Source of the DNA: Brevibacterium sp. W7.2
Lineage (GTDB): Bacteria > Actinomycetota > Actinomycetes > Actinomycetales > Brevibacteriaceae
Length of the DNA stretch: 64,000 bases
Assembly (NCBI RefSeq): GCF_018137945.1
Contig: NZ_CP073089.1
Location: 1,612,001 to 1,676,000 of the forward strand
Reading direction: 5' to 3'
Positions 33,710 to 43,000 of the stretch are shown here, one piece after another. The position numbers were made by a program, and so were the translations under genes. A model generated the notes under the pieces. It did not search any database. It had not been told where the DNA came from and was given only the letters and a program-made list of their open reading frames with translations. Each line of letters starts with the position of its first letter. Position 1 is the stretch's first letter.

Positions 33710-35821
33710 GTGGAAGAGGAAAGCTACGGCGCACGGCATCTGTCCGTGCTCTCAGGGCTCGAGGCGGTGCGCAAGCGTCCGGGCATGTACATCGGAACGA
33801 CCGACTCGCGCGGGCTCATGCACTGTCTGTGGGAGATCATCGACAACGCCGTCGACGAGGCGCTCGGCGGGTTCGGCTCCTCGATCCTCATCGAACTCGA
33901 GGCCGACGGCTCCGTGGCCGTGACCGACCACGGTCGCGGCATCCCCGTCGACATCGAACCGAAGACCGGTCTGACCGGCGTGGAGGTCGTCATGACGAAG
34001 CTCCACGCCGGCGGCAAGTTCGGCGGCTCGTCGTATGCCGCCTCCGGCGGACTCCACGGGGTCGGCGCCTCCGTCGTCAACGCGCTGTCCTCGCGCCTCG
34101 ACGTCGAGGTCACCCGCGGCTCGAAGATCCACCAGATGTCCTTCCGGCGCGGGGTGCCCGGTCGCTTCGACGACAAAGGGAAGGCGCCGAGCCCGGACAA
34201 CCCGTTCGAGGAGTTCCACGAGGCCACCGGCCTCGAGATCGTCGGCAAGGCCAAGCGGGGAGTCACCGGCACGAAGGTCCACTACTGGGCCGACCCGCAG
34301 ATCTTCCTCGGCAGCGCCCAATTCGACTACCAGCACCTCGTCGAACGCGCCCGCCAGACGGCGTTCCTCGTCCCCGGCCTCGAACTCACCATCGTCGACC
34401 GCCGCGGCGTCGCCCGTGACGAGACCGGCGCCGTCATCGCCGAGCGCGTCGAGGACTTCCGCTTCGACGGCGGCATCACCGAGTTCGTCGACCACCTCTC
34501 GATCGACCCGCCGATCACCGACACGTGGCGGATGCAGAGCACGGGATCGTTCAAGGAGACCGTGCCGGTCCTCGACTCCTCGGGACATCTCGTGTCGAAG
34601 GAGGTCGAACGCGAGGTCGGCGTCGACGTCGCCCTGCGCTGGGGCACCGGCTACGACACGAAGATCAAGAGCTTCGTCAACGTCGTCGCCACCCCGCACG
34701 GCGGCACCCACCTCGCCGGTTTCGAACAGGCGACGCTCAAGGCGATGCGCAAGGCCGTGGAGGCGAACTCCCGCAAGCTCAAGCTCGGCAAGGACCGCCT
34801 CGAGAAGGACGATGTGCTCGCCGGTCTCACCGCCGTCGTCACCGTCCAGCTCGCCGAACCGCAGTTCGAGGGGCAGACGAAGGAGGTCCTCGGCACCGCC
34901 GCGGTCCGCCAGATCGTCGCGAAGACCGTCGAAGCCCAGCTCGGCGGCATCCTCTCCTCGACGAAGCGCGCGGAGAAGCAGCAGGCAGCGGTCCTCATGG
35001 AGAAGGTCGTCGCGGAGCTGAAGTCGCGGATCTCGGCGCGCACCCACAAGGAGAACCAGCGCCGCAAGACCGCGCTCGAGGCCTCCTCGCTGCCGGCGAA
35101 GCTCTACGACTGCCGTGACAGCGGGGTCGCGAACACCGAGCTCTTCATCGTCGAGGGCGATTCGGCGATGGGCACGGCGAAGTCGGCGCGCAACTCCGAC
35201 CACCAGGCGCTCTTCCCGATCCGCGGCAAGATCCTCAACGTCCAGAAGGCCTCGTTGGCGGACATGCTCGCCAACGTCGAATGCGCCGCTCTCATCCAGG
35301 TCATCGGGGCCGGCTCCGGCCGCAGCTTCGACCTCGAGGCGGCCCGCTACGGCAAGGTCATCATCATGACCGACGCCGACGTCGACGGCGCGCACATCCG
35401 CACGCTGCTGCTCACGCTCTTCTTCCGCTACATGAAGCCGCTCGTCGAGGAGGGCCGGGTCTTCGCCGCCGTGCCCCCGCTCCACCGCGTCGAGGTCGTG
35501 ACGAAGCGCGGCACCCCGAACGAGATCGTCTACACGTACTCCGAGGCCGAACTCCACGCGCTGCTGAAGAAGCTCGACAAGTCGAAGAAGACGTACAAGG
35601 AGCCGATCCAGCGCTACAAGGGCCTCGGAGAGATGGACGCCGATCAGCTCGCGGAGACGACGATGGATCCCGCCGACCGCACCCTGCGGCGGGTGACGAT
35701 GGCCGACGCCGAGGCGGCGGAGCGCACCTTCGAACTCCTCATGGGCTCCTCGGTGGGCCCGCGCAAGGAGTTCATCGTCTCCGGTGCCGCCGTGCTCGAC
35801 GCCGAGCGCATCGACAGCTGA
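33710..35821 (+). CDS. parE: Type IIA topoisomerase subunit B (ParE, GyrB paralogue)
   Basis: The ATPase and TOPRIM subunit of a type IIA topoisomerase. The 703-residue protein has the GHKL ATPase site (WEIIDNAVDEALGG, DHGRGIPV, GGLHGVGASVVNALS), a transducer domain, the TOPRIM motifs EGDSAMG and MTDADVDGAHIRTLLLTLF, and the C-terminal RYKGLGEMDADQLAETTMD. The gene lies next to sigA as in Streptomyces, where the equivalent is the second GyrB-like gene (ParE). EGDSAMG differs from the usual EGDSAGG. GTG 33710 follows GAGGAAGA. No parC is within 28 kb downstream. Confidence 0.88.
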   Translation: MEEESYGARHLSVLSGLEAVRKRPGMYIGTTDSRGLMHCLWEIIDNAVDEALGGFGSSILIELEADGSVAVTDHGRGIPVDIEPKTGLTGVEVVMTKLHAGGKFGGSSYAASGGLHGVGASVVNALSSRLDVEVTRGSKIHQMSFRRGVPGRFDDKGKAPSPDNPFEEFHEATGLEIVGKAKRGVTGTKVHYWADPQIFLGSAQFDYQHLVERARQTAFLVPGLELTIVDRRGVARDETGAVIAERVEDFRFDGGITEFVDHLSIDPPITDTWRMQSTGSFKETVPVLDSSGHLVSKEVEREVGVDVALRWGTGYDTKIKSFVNVVATPHGGTHLAGFEQATLKAMRKAVEANSRKLKLGKDRLEKDDVLAGLTAVVTVQLAEPQFEGQTKEVLGTAAVRQIVAKTVEAQLGGILSSTKRAEKQQAAVLMEKVVAELKSRISARTHKENQRRKTALEASSLPAKLYDCRDSGVANTELFIVEGDSAMGTAKSARNSDHQALFPIRGKILNVQKASLADMLANVECAALIQVIGAGSGRSFDLEAARYGKVIIMTDADVDGAHIRTLLLTLFFRYMKPLVEEGRVFAAVPPLHRVEVVTKRGTPNEIVYTYSEAELHALLKKLDKSKKTYKEPIQRYKGLGEMDADQLAETTMDPADRTLRRVTMADAEAAERTFELLMGSSVGPRKEFIVSGAAVLDAERIDS

Positions 35822-35941
35822 GGATCGACCCGCGCCGGAGGACCGCCTCGGTGCGGGGGAGTGCCCGTGCTGTCACCGCGCGCGAAGCGGTGCTCAGCGC
35901 GACGCGGTGCCCGGCACGGAGCTCAGCGCGGCGGGCGCGGA

Positions 35942-36835
35942 TCAGTGCAGGGGAGCGACGGGCACGAAGAGGAGCACCGTCGGGATGAGGAGCAGGCCCG
36001 CGGCGACGAGGCAGGCGCACAGGCGCACCATCGTGCGCGCGGGATGGCGCGGCTGGGACAGGCGGGCGATGCGCTCGGCGCTCAGACCCTCCCGATGCTC
36101 GGGACTGATCGCCGCGGCCGCAGCGACGGCGCGCGCGAGCACCGCCGGGTCGACGGTCTGACGCGCCTGGTCGTCGGCCATGAACTCGATGAGGCGATTG
36201 ACGGAGTTGAGTCCGATCGCCGTGGCCGAGAAGAACGGCAGCGCCCGATGCCACGCCGCGAACGGGATGACGAGGATGTCGTGGCGGAAGTCGAGATGCG
36301 CCTTCTCATGCGCGATGACCGCAGTGCGCTCGGCCTCGCTGAGAACCTCAAGGAGGCCTGTCGACAGCACCGCCGTGCCCTTGCGCGGCCCCTCGGGCAG
36401 GCAGTAGGCGACGGGCTCGTCCGAGGAGATGATGCGGGTGTCGGGATAATTCTGCGACGGCTCGCTGAGCAGGTGTAAGATCTCGGCATGGCGAAGTCGA
36501 GTTCTCCGCGCTGAGTAGAACGTCAGCGCGAGGCAGCCGAGGAGGCGCCCGATGAGCACCAGCGCGATGACGAGGAAGACCCACGCGAGGACGGACAGCT
36601 GTGCGTGCGATTCGCCGCGGATGAGATCCCACAGTCCGATGGGAAGATTCGGTGCCCCGGGGTCGACGGCGAAGGCCAAGGCCGCGCCGATGAGCGAGAG
36701 TCCACCCGAGAGTCCGACGGCCTGCCAGAGGATGACTTCGGAGATCGGGTCGCTGCGGAAGCGGCGCAGCAGCGCGGGAACCGGCCAGGCGAGGAGGAAC
36801 GCCAACACTCCCAGGAGACACCCGACGATGCTCAT
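35942..36835 (-). CDS. M56-family membrane metallopeptidase (BlaR1-like sensor protease)
   Basis: A 297-residue integral membrane protein with four or five helices (about 5-22, 36-56, 80-106, 190-210 and 266-290) and a cytosolic zinc site H176-E-K-A-H180 plus a downstream Glu in LIEFMADDQA (E217). This is the M56 protease of BlaR1/MecR1 without their external penicillin-binding sensor domain. Such proteins are paired with BlaI repressors and cleave them on a signal. It sits 19 bp after blaI in the same operon. The signal is unknown; the neighbouring cyd genes suggest a respiratory or envelope cue. Confidence 0.88.
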   Translation of the reverse strand: MSIVGCLLGVLAFLLAWPVPALLRRFRSDPISEVILWQAVGLSGGLSLIGAALAFAVDPGAPNLPIGLWDLIRGESHAQLSVLAWVFLVIALVLIGRLLGCLALTFYSARRTRLRHAEILHLLSEPSQNYPDTRIISSDEPVAYCLPEGPRKGTAVLSTGLLEVLSEAERTAVIAHEKAHLDFRHDILVIPFAAWHRALPFFSATAIGLNSVNRLIEFMADDQARQTVDPAVLARAVAAAAAISPEHREGLSAERIARLSQPRHPARTMVRLCACLVAAGLLLIPTVLLFVPVAPLH

Positions 36836-36854
36836 GGTGGTACTCGGCCCGCCG

Positions 36855-37217
36855 TCAGGAGCGCGTCGAGTGGTTGCGCCCCAGAAGGCTGCGCAGCGTC
36901 TTCTCGTCGGCTTCCGACACGGTGCCGAGGAAGCGGGCGAGGACGGCCTGACGATCCGGGGCCTGCGAGAGCACCTCGGTCATCAGCTCGGCGACGTGGT
37001 CCTCACGGGTCGAGACCGCGAGGTAGCGATGCGGGCGGATGCTCCGATCGCGGGTGACGAAGCCCTTCTTCTCCAGACGCGTGAGCACGGTGTGGACCGT
37101 GGTGAGGGCGAGATCGCGGTCGGCGAGGGCGTCACGCAGCTCAGCGGCGCTGAGGCCGTCGTCGTGCGCCCAGATGGCGTCCATGACGCTGCGTTCGAGT
37201 TCGCCCAGAGTTCCCAC
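36855..37217 (-). CDS. blaI: BlaI/MecI/CopY-family transcriptional repressor
   Basis: A 120-residue winged-helix repressor: GTLGELERSVMDAIW opens the DNA-binding domain, TTVHTVLTRLEKKGFV is the recognition helix and wing region, and the C-terminal third is the helical dimerisation part. GTG 37217 follows AAGGAC. It is cotranscribed with the M56 protease and divergent from cydA. A palindrome in its own promoter and two before cydA point to autoregulation and control of the cyd operon. No beta-lactamase gene is nearby. The symbol reflects the family, not a proven role. Confidence 0.9.
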   Translation of the reverse strand: MGTLGELERSVMDAIWAHDDGLSAAELRDALADRDLALTTVHTVLTRLEKKGFVTRDRSIRPHRYLAVSTREDHVAELMTEVLSQAPDRQAVLARFLGTVSEADEKTLRSLLGRNHSTRS

Positions 37218-37278
37218 GATGTCCTTGTCCTCGGTAGTGACCGCGCCGCCTGCGGCGCTGGTCCGGCTGGAGCCTCCA

Positions 37279-37301
37279 TTCTACCTCTACATGGTGTCGA
37301 A
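37279..37301 (-). promoter_or_regulatory. blaI promoter with BlaI-like box
   Basis: On the minus strand TAGAAT (37283-37278) is a good -10 box. CTCTACATGGTGTCGAA (37285-37301, + strand) matches the TTCTAC-N5-GTAGAA pattern seen before cydA at 10 of 12 half-site positions and lies between the -10 and the -35 region, a classical repressor position. A further TTCTAC half-site overlaps at 37279-37284. Confidence 0.6.
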
Positions 37302-37421
37302 TTCCATGTGAGACGCGCCTCTGCGTCAGCCCCGCCTATTCTCCGGTCTGCGGGTGCTGACCAGCGCGGACACGGATGCCGGGATGGTCCGGGCTGGAAT
37401 GTGAGACAGTGGCTTTCAGAG

Positions 37422-37455
37422 TTCTACCAGGCGTAGAATTCTACGTGTTGTAGAA
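37422..37455. promoter_or_regulatory. Tandem BlaI-like operators before cydA
   Basis: TTCTACCAGGCGTAGAA (37422-37438) and TTCTACGTGTTGTAGAA (37439-37455) are perfect palindromes with 5-bp spacers that abut without a gap, together 34 bp. They lie 34-67 bp before the cydA ATG. A TAGAAT -10 candidate (37434-37439) is embedded at their junction, so occupancy would block transcription. Confidence 0.75.
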
Positions 37456-37488
37456 AGTTTCCCCTCGACGACTAGAACGGAGAAGCCC

Positions 37489-39060
37489 ATGGAACTGGAT
37501 CCGGTGCTCATCGGACGCTGGCAGTTCGGCATCACCACCGTCTATCACTTCTGGATGGTTCCCCTCACGCTCGGGCTCGGCATGCTCGTCGCGATCCTCC
37601 AGACGATGTACCACCGCACCGACAACGAGGTCTACCTGCGGGCCACGAAGTTCTTCGGCAAGCTCTACCTCATCAACTTCATCATGGGCGTGGCCACCGG
37701 TCTCGTCCAGGAATTCCAGTTCGGCATGGCATGGAGCGAGTACTCCCGCTTCGTCGGCGACGTCTTCGGCGCACCGCTGGCGATGGAGGCGCTCATCGCG
37801 TTCTTCCTCGAATCGACATTCCTCGGCCTGTGGATCTTCGGCTGGGGCAGGCTCAGCCGGCCCGTCCACCTCACCGTGCTGTGGTGTGCGGTCATCGGCT
37901 CGTGGATCTCCGCGTTCTTCATCATCGTCGCGAACTCGTGGATGCAGCACCCCGTCGGCGTCGAACTCGTCGACGGCCGGCCGGTGATGACCGACGTCTG
38001 GGCGGTGCTCGGCAACAACACGGCCATCGCCGCCTACACCCACACGCTCTTCGGCGCCGTCGCCGTCGGCGGCAGCTTCCTCGTCGGCATCTCGTGGTAC
38101 CACCTCTACCGGCGCCGCAAGGACGGCATCGACACCGTCGGCAAGGACGGGAAAGTCATCGTCGGCAGCGCCCCCGATGTGCCCGGTCGCGACGCGATCG
38201 ACTACCGCGTGTGGATCAAATGCCTGCGCATCGGCGCGATCTCCGGCATCATCGCCTTCGCCGGCGTCTCGATCACCGGTGACATCCAAGCGAAGCTGAT
38301 GTTCGAGCAGCAGCCGATGAAGATGGCCTCGGCCGAGGGCGCCTGCCACGACGGCACGGAGTTCTCCGTGCTCACCGTCGGCGACCTGCAGTCGAACAAC
38401 TGCTCCGACGTCCAGTCCGTGCTCGAGGTCCCCGGCCTGCTCTCGTTCCTCGCCAACGGCGACTTCACCACCCCGGTCCACGGCGTCAACACCCTGCTGC
38501 CGGAGTACCAGGAGCGGTACGGAACGAACCTGCCCGACGACCCGCGCTACGGCGAGCACGCCGGTGAGCCGATCAACTACCAGCCCATCATGATCGTCAC
38601 CTACTGGGGCTTCCGCGCGATGATCGGCTTCGGCTTCGTCGCCGTCGGAGTCTGCGCGCTGGCCCTGTGGCTGACGCGCAAGGGCACGGTGCCGGCCTCG
38701 CCCTGGATGATGCGCGGTGCGCTGCTGGCGATCACCGCACCGTTCATCGCGAACTCGGCCGGGTGGATCTTCACCGAGATGGGCCGCCAGCCCTTCGTCG
38801 TCGCCCCCAACCCCGCACAGCTCGACGGCGTCTACATGTTCACCCAGGCTGCGCTCTCACCGCAGCTGACCCCGGCGATGCTGCTGTTCTCCCTCATCAG
38901 CCTCACCCTCGTCTACGGCGGGCTGATGGTCGTCGAACTCAAACTCATCATCAAATACACCAGAGGAGGGGTCGCCTCGGCGATGCCCGAACTCGCCGAG
39001 TCCAACAAGAAGCCCACGATCACCGGCAACGACGACGACGTTCTGTCGTTCGCGTACTGA
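37489..39060 (+). CDS. cydA: Cytochrome bd oxidase subunit I CydA
   Basis: CydA carries haems b558, b595 and d and the quinol site of the high-affinity terminal oxidase. The 523-residue membrane protein starts RWQFGITTVYHFWMVPLTLGL (haem-ligand His region), has the Q-loop segment QPMKMASAEG, and the conserved GWIFTEMGRQPFVV. The Q-loop is of moderate length. ATG 37489 follows CGGAGAAG. It is the first gene of cydA-cydB-cydDC and probably under BlaI control through the two upstream palindromes. Confidence 0.96.
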   Translation: MELDPVLIGRWQFGITTVYHFWMVPLTLGLGMLVAILQTMYHRTDNEVYLRATKFFGKLYLINFIMGVATGLVQEFQFGMAWSEYSRFVGDVFGAPLAMEALIAFFLESTFLGLWIFGWGRLSRPVHLTVLWCAVIGSWISAFFIIVANSWMQHPVGVELVDGRPVMTDVWAVLGNNTAIAAYTHTLFGAVAVGGSFLVGISWYHLYRRRKDGIDTVGKDGKVIVGSAPDVPGRDAIDYRVWIKCLRIGAISGIIAFAGVSITGDIQAKLMFEQQPMKMASAEGACHDGTEFSVLTVGDLQSNNCSDVQSVLEVPGLLSFLANGDFTTPVHGVNTLLPEYQERYGTNLPDDPRYGEHAGEPINYQPIMIVTYWGFRAMIGFGFVAVGVCALALWLTRKGTVPASPWMMRGALLAITAPFIANSAGWIFTEMGRQPFVVAPNPAQLDGVYMFTQAALSPQLTPAMLLFSLISLTLVYGGLMVVELKLIIKYTRGGVASAMPELAESNKKPTITGNDDDVLSFAY

Positions 39061-39074
39061 GGAGGAGAAGACAG

Positions 39075-40097
39075 ATGGAAATCCTGGCAACGATCTGGTT
39101 CGTCCTCATCGCCGTCCTGTGGATCGGCTACCTGTTCCTCGACGGGTTCGACCTCGGAGTCGGCATGCTCATGCCGATCTTCACGAAGGACGAGCGCGGC
39201 AAGCGCGTCCTGCTCAACTCGATCGGACCCGTCTGGGACGGCAACGAGGTGTGGCTGATCACGGCGGCCGGCGCGATGTTCGCGGCGTTCCCGCACTGGT
39301 ACGCCTCCCTCTTCAGCGCCCTCTACATCCCGCTCACCCTGTGCCTGCTCGGGCTCATCTTCCGCGCCGTGGCCATCGAATACCGCGGCAAGGGCCACAC
39401 GCAGCGCTGGCTGACGTTCTGGACCTGGGCGATGGCCATCGGCTCGACCGTCGTCGCGTTCCTCATCGGCGCCCTCCTCGTCATCACGACGACGGGTCTG
39501 CCGCTCAACGAGAACGGCGACATGGTCGGCGGCCCCTTCGCGTGGCTCGGCTGGCCCGCCCTCCTCGGCGGACTCGGCGGTGTCGGCTTCAGCTTCGTCC
39601 ACGGTCTGATGTTCCTCTGCCTCAAGACCGAAGGCGAGCTGCGGGCCAAGGCCCGCCGCTGGGCACTGGCGACGACCCTGCCGTTCGCGATTCCCTTCCT
39701 CATCTGGTTCGCCCTCTCGATCCGCCACGGCGCATGGCTGATCGTGCCGGTCGCGATCGCCCTCATCGCGCTCATCGCCTCGTTCGTCGCGCTGCGGGCC
39801 GGGGCGGAGAAGAAGGCGTTCTTCCTCCACGGCGTCTTCCTCCTCGCCGGAATGGGCGCGGTCTTCGCCGGCGTGTTCCCGAACGTCCTGCCCTCGACGC
39901 TCGACCCGGCGTTCTCGCTGACGATCGCCACCGCCTCGTCGTCGGACTACACGCTCGGCGTCATGCTCGTCGTCACCGCGATCTTCTTCCCGATCGTGCT
40001 CGGCTACCAGATCTTCAGCTACCGGCAGTACCTCAACCGCCTCACCGAGTCGCACATCCCCGACGCCCACAAGGTGCCGGCGGCGATCCGCTCGTGA
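39075..40097 (+). CDS. cydB: Cytochrome bd oxidase subunit II CydB
   Basis: CydB is the second structural subunit of cytochrome bd. The 340-residue protein has about nine membrane helices and the family motifs WIGYLFLDGFDLGVGML near the N-terminus, IGPVWDGNEVWLI, and HGLMFLCLKTEGELR. ATG 39075 follows GGAGGAG by 7 nt, a strong site. Its stop overlaps cydDC by 4 bp. Confidence 0.95.
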   Translation: MEILATIWFVLIAVLWIGYLFLDGFDLGVGMLMPIFTKDERGKRVLLNSIGPVWDGNEVWLITAAGAMFAAFPHWYASLFSALYIPLTLCLLGLIFRAVAIEYRGKGHTQRWLTFWTWAMAIGSTVVAFLIGALLVITTTGLPLNENGDMVGGPFAWLGWPALLGGLGGVGFSFVHGLMFLCLKTEGELRAKARRWALATTLPFAIPFLIWFALSIRHGAWLIVPVAIALIALIASFVALRAGAEKKAFFLHGVFLLAGMGAVFAGVFPNVLPSTLDPAFSLTIATASSSDYTLGVMLVVTAIFFPIVLGYQIFSYRQYLNRLTESHIPDAHKVPAAIRS

Positions 40098-43000
40098 GCT
40101 CGCCACTGGGGATCCTCCTGTCGCTGCCCGCCGGCAGGAGGGGCCTCGTCCTCTCCGTGACGAGCGCGGCAGCGCGGGCCGTCGGCATCGTCTTCATCGC
40201 CGAGGCGCTCGTGCGCACGATCCTCGACCTCGGATCGCTGCCGCTGTGGATCGTCCTCGGGCTCCTCGGGGCCGGACTGCGCGGGGCGAGCCTGTGGGCC
40301 GACCACAGCCTCGGCACCGGGCTGGCCGCCGAGGCGAAGCGCGGACTGCGCGCCCGCATCCTCTCCACGCTGCTGGGCAGGCGCGGGATGCCCCGGGCCA
40401 AGGCCGCGGTGACGGTGACGCGCGGGGTCGATGACCTCGACGACTACTTCACGACGGTCGTGCCCGCACTCACCCAGGCCGCGATCGTGCCCGCGGTGCT
40501 CCTCGTGCGGATCGTCTTCGCCGACCTCCTCTCGGCGGTCATCATCATCGCGTGCCTGCCGCTCGTGCCGCTGTTCATGGTCCTCATCGGCCGCTACACC
40601 GAGGAGACGACGGCAGAGAGCACCCGTGCGCTCGAGCGGATGTCGGACCACCTCGCCGAACTCGCCGAGGGACTGCCGGTCCTCATCGGGCTCGGCCGGT
40701 CCCGGGAGCACGCCCGCACCCTGCGCAGGCTGAGCACCGACTACCACCAGGCGAATCTCGCGACGCTGCGCATCGCGTTCCTCTCGAGCCTCGCCCTCGA
40801 GCTCATCGCGACGATCTCCGTGGCCCTCGTCGCCGTCGTCATCGGCGTCCGCCTCGTCTACGGCACGATGGATCTGAGCGACGGACTGCTCGCGCTGCTG
40901 CTCGCTCCCGAGTGCTTCATGCCGCTGCGCGCCCTCGGCGCCGGGTTCCATGCCAGTGAGAACGGCCGTGAGTCCTACGATCGGGCCCAGGCCCTCCTCA
41001 CCGCAGGTGACGACGAGGAAGCCGGTCCCGCCTCGGCGGCTGCGCACGCGGACCATGCCGTGACCTACGCCGACGGAACCACCGTCGCCTGGGACGGGTC
41101 CATCCCGACGACCCCGGGCATCACCGCGGTCCTCGGCCCCTCCGGGGCGGGGAAATCGACGATCCTCGCGGCGCTCTCGGGCAGCCTCGCGGCAGGGGCG
41201 ACGACGACGCTGGCACCCGCCCGCGCCGCGCTCGTGCCGCAGACCCCGCGGACCTTCGGGGCGACCCTGGGCGAGGAGCTCGCGACGTTCGGGCTCACCG
41301 GTGCCGCCGCCGAGGCCGCGCTGCTCACCGCGGGCCTTCCGCCCACCCTCGACCTGCCCACCGGCGCGCTCAGTCCCGGACAGCTGCGCCGTCTCGCCCT
41401 CGTGCGGGTGCGCGGCAGGGACACCGACCTCCTCATCCTCGATGAGCCGACGGCCCACCTCGACGACGACAATGCGGAGACCATCATCGTGATGATCGCC
41501 GAGGCGGCCGCCGCGACCCGCATCGTCCTCGCCAGCCATGACCCGCGGGTGCTCGCGCTCGCGACCGACACGATCACCCCGCGTGTCACCGCGGCCCCGG
41601 TCTCCGCTTCCACCGCACCGGTCGAGGAGGGCACTGCGGGCACCGCGACGGACGACTCGCATGACACCGCGGGCACGACGGCCGCGGGCACGACGACGAC
41701 CGTGGCGGTCCCGGACCTGGCCCCGGACCCGGCCCCGGCGTCAGCTGGTGCCTCGGTGTCAGCTGCTGCCCCAACAGTCGGTGACCGCTCCGGAGACACC
41801 GCGGTCGTGTCTCCCGAACGCGGCTCTGACGACGTGCCCGCACCAGGGAGTCTGCGGCGGCGGGCGGCGACGCTGCGCACCGCGCTGCCGCTCATGCGGT
41901 GGACGATGCTCATCGCCCTCCTCACCGCATGCGCCTCGAGCCTCGCCGCGATCTCGCTCACCGCACTCTCCGGGTGGCTCATCGTCGAGGCCTCGTACGG
42001 GCCGCCGATCATGACGCTGCTCGTCGCGATCGTCGGGGTGCGCTTCTTCGGTCTCAGCCGCTCGATCTTCCTCTACGTCAGCCGCCTCAACCTCCATTCG
42101 GCGATCTTCTCCGCGCTCGGGCGCCTGCGCTCGGTGCTGTGGTCGCATTTCGAGCGCGCGGGCATGAGCGACCGCACGATGCTCACCTCGGACACGGCGC
42201 TGACGACGATGGTCGCCGACGCCGACGAGGTCCGCGACCTCGTGCCGCGCACCCTCTTCCCGCCGGTCGTCTCCGCCCTCGTCATCGTCGCCGTCATCAT
42301 CGCCACCGCGATCCTCGATCCGGGGTCGGTGCCTGTCCTCGTCGCCCTCGCAATCGTCAACCTCGTCGTCGTCCCGCTCGTCTTCGTCCGCGCCGAGGCG
42401 CCGTGGGCGCGGCGGATCCGTGCAGGACAGGCACTGATCCTCTCCCTCCTCGCCCGAGCGCTCGGAGCGAAGACCGATCTCAGCGCCAACGGCGCGAACC
42501 CCGCCGTCCTCGCCCGGCTCTCCGCGGCCGAAGACGACCTCGAGGCCGCGCAGCGCGCCTCGGCGCGGAACTTCGGTGCCGCACAGCTGTGGGTCGAAGT
42601 GACGACGGTGCTCGCCGCCATCGTCATCGCCCTCATCTCCCCGGCACCCACGGAGATCCTCGCCGTCGTCGTCCTCAGCACCTTCGGTCTCGTCGATCCT
42701 CTCGCCTCGGCGCTCACCGCGTGGCGGCAGATGCCCGCCCTCGGGATCGCCCTCGACCGCCTGCCGCCCGTCACCGCGGACTCCCTCCACGACGACGATG
42801 AGGCCGACGACGGCCCGGCGGCCGCCTCGGCGCTCACCGCACTCGAACTCGCCGATGTCACCGTCGGCTGGGACGGTGTGCCCGTCCTCGACGACCTCGA
42901 CCTCGCCGCGGATGCGGACCGGTGGACGGTCGTGTGCGGGGAGAGCGGCAGCGGAAAGACGACGACGGTGAGCGTCCTCCTGCGGTTCCTCACCCCGTGG

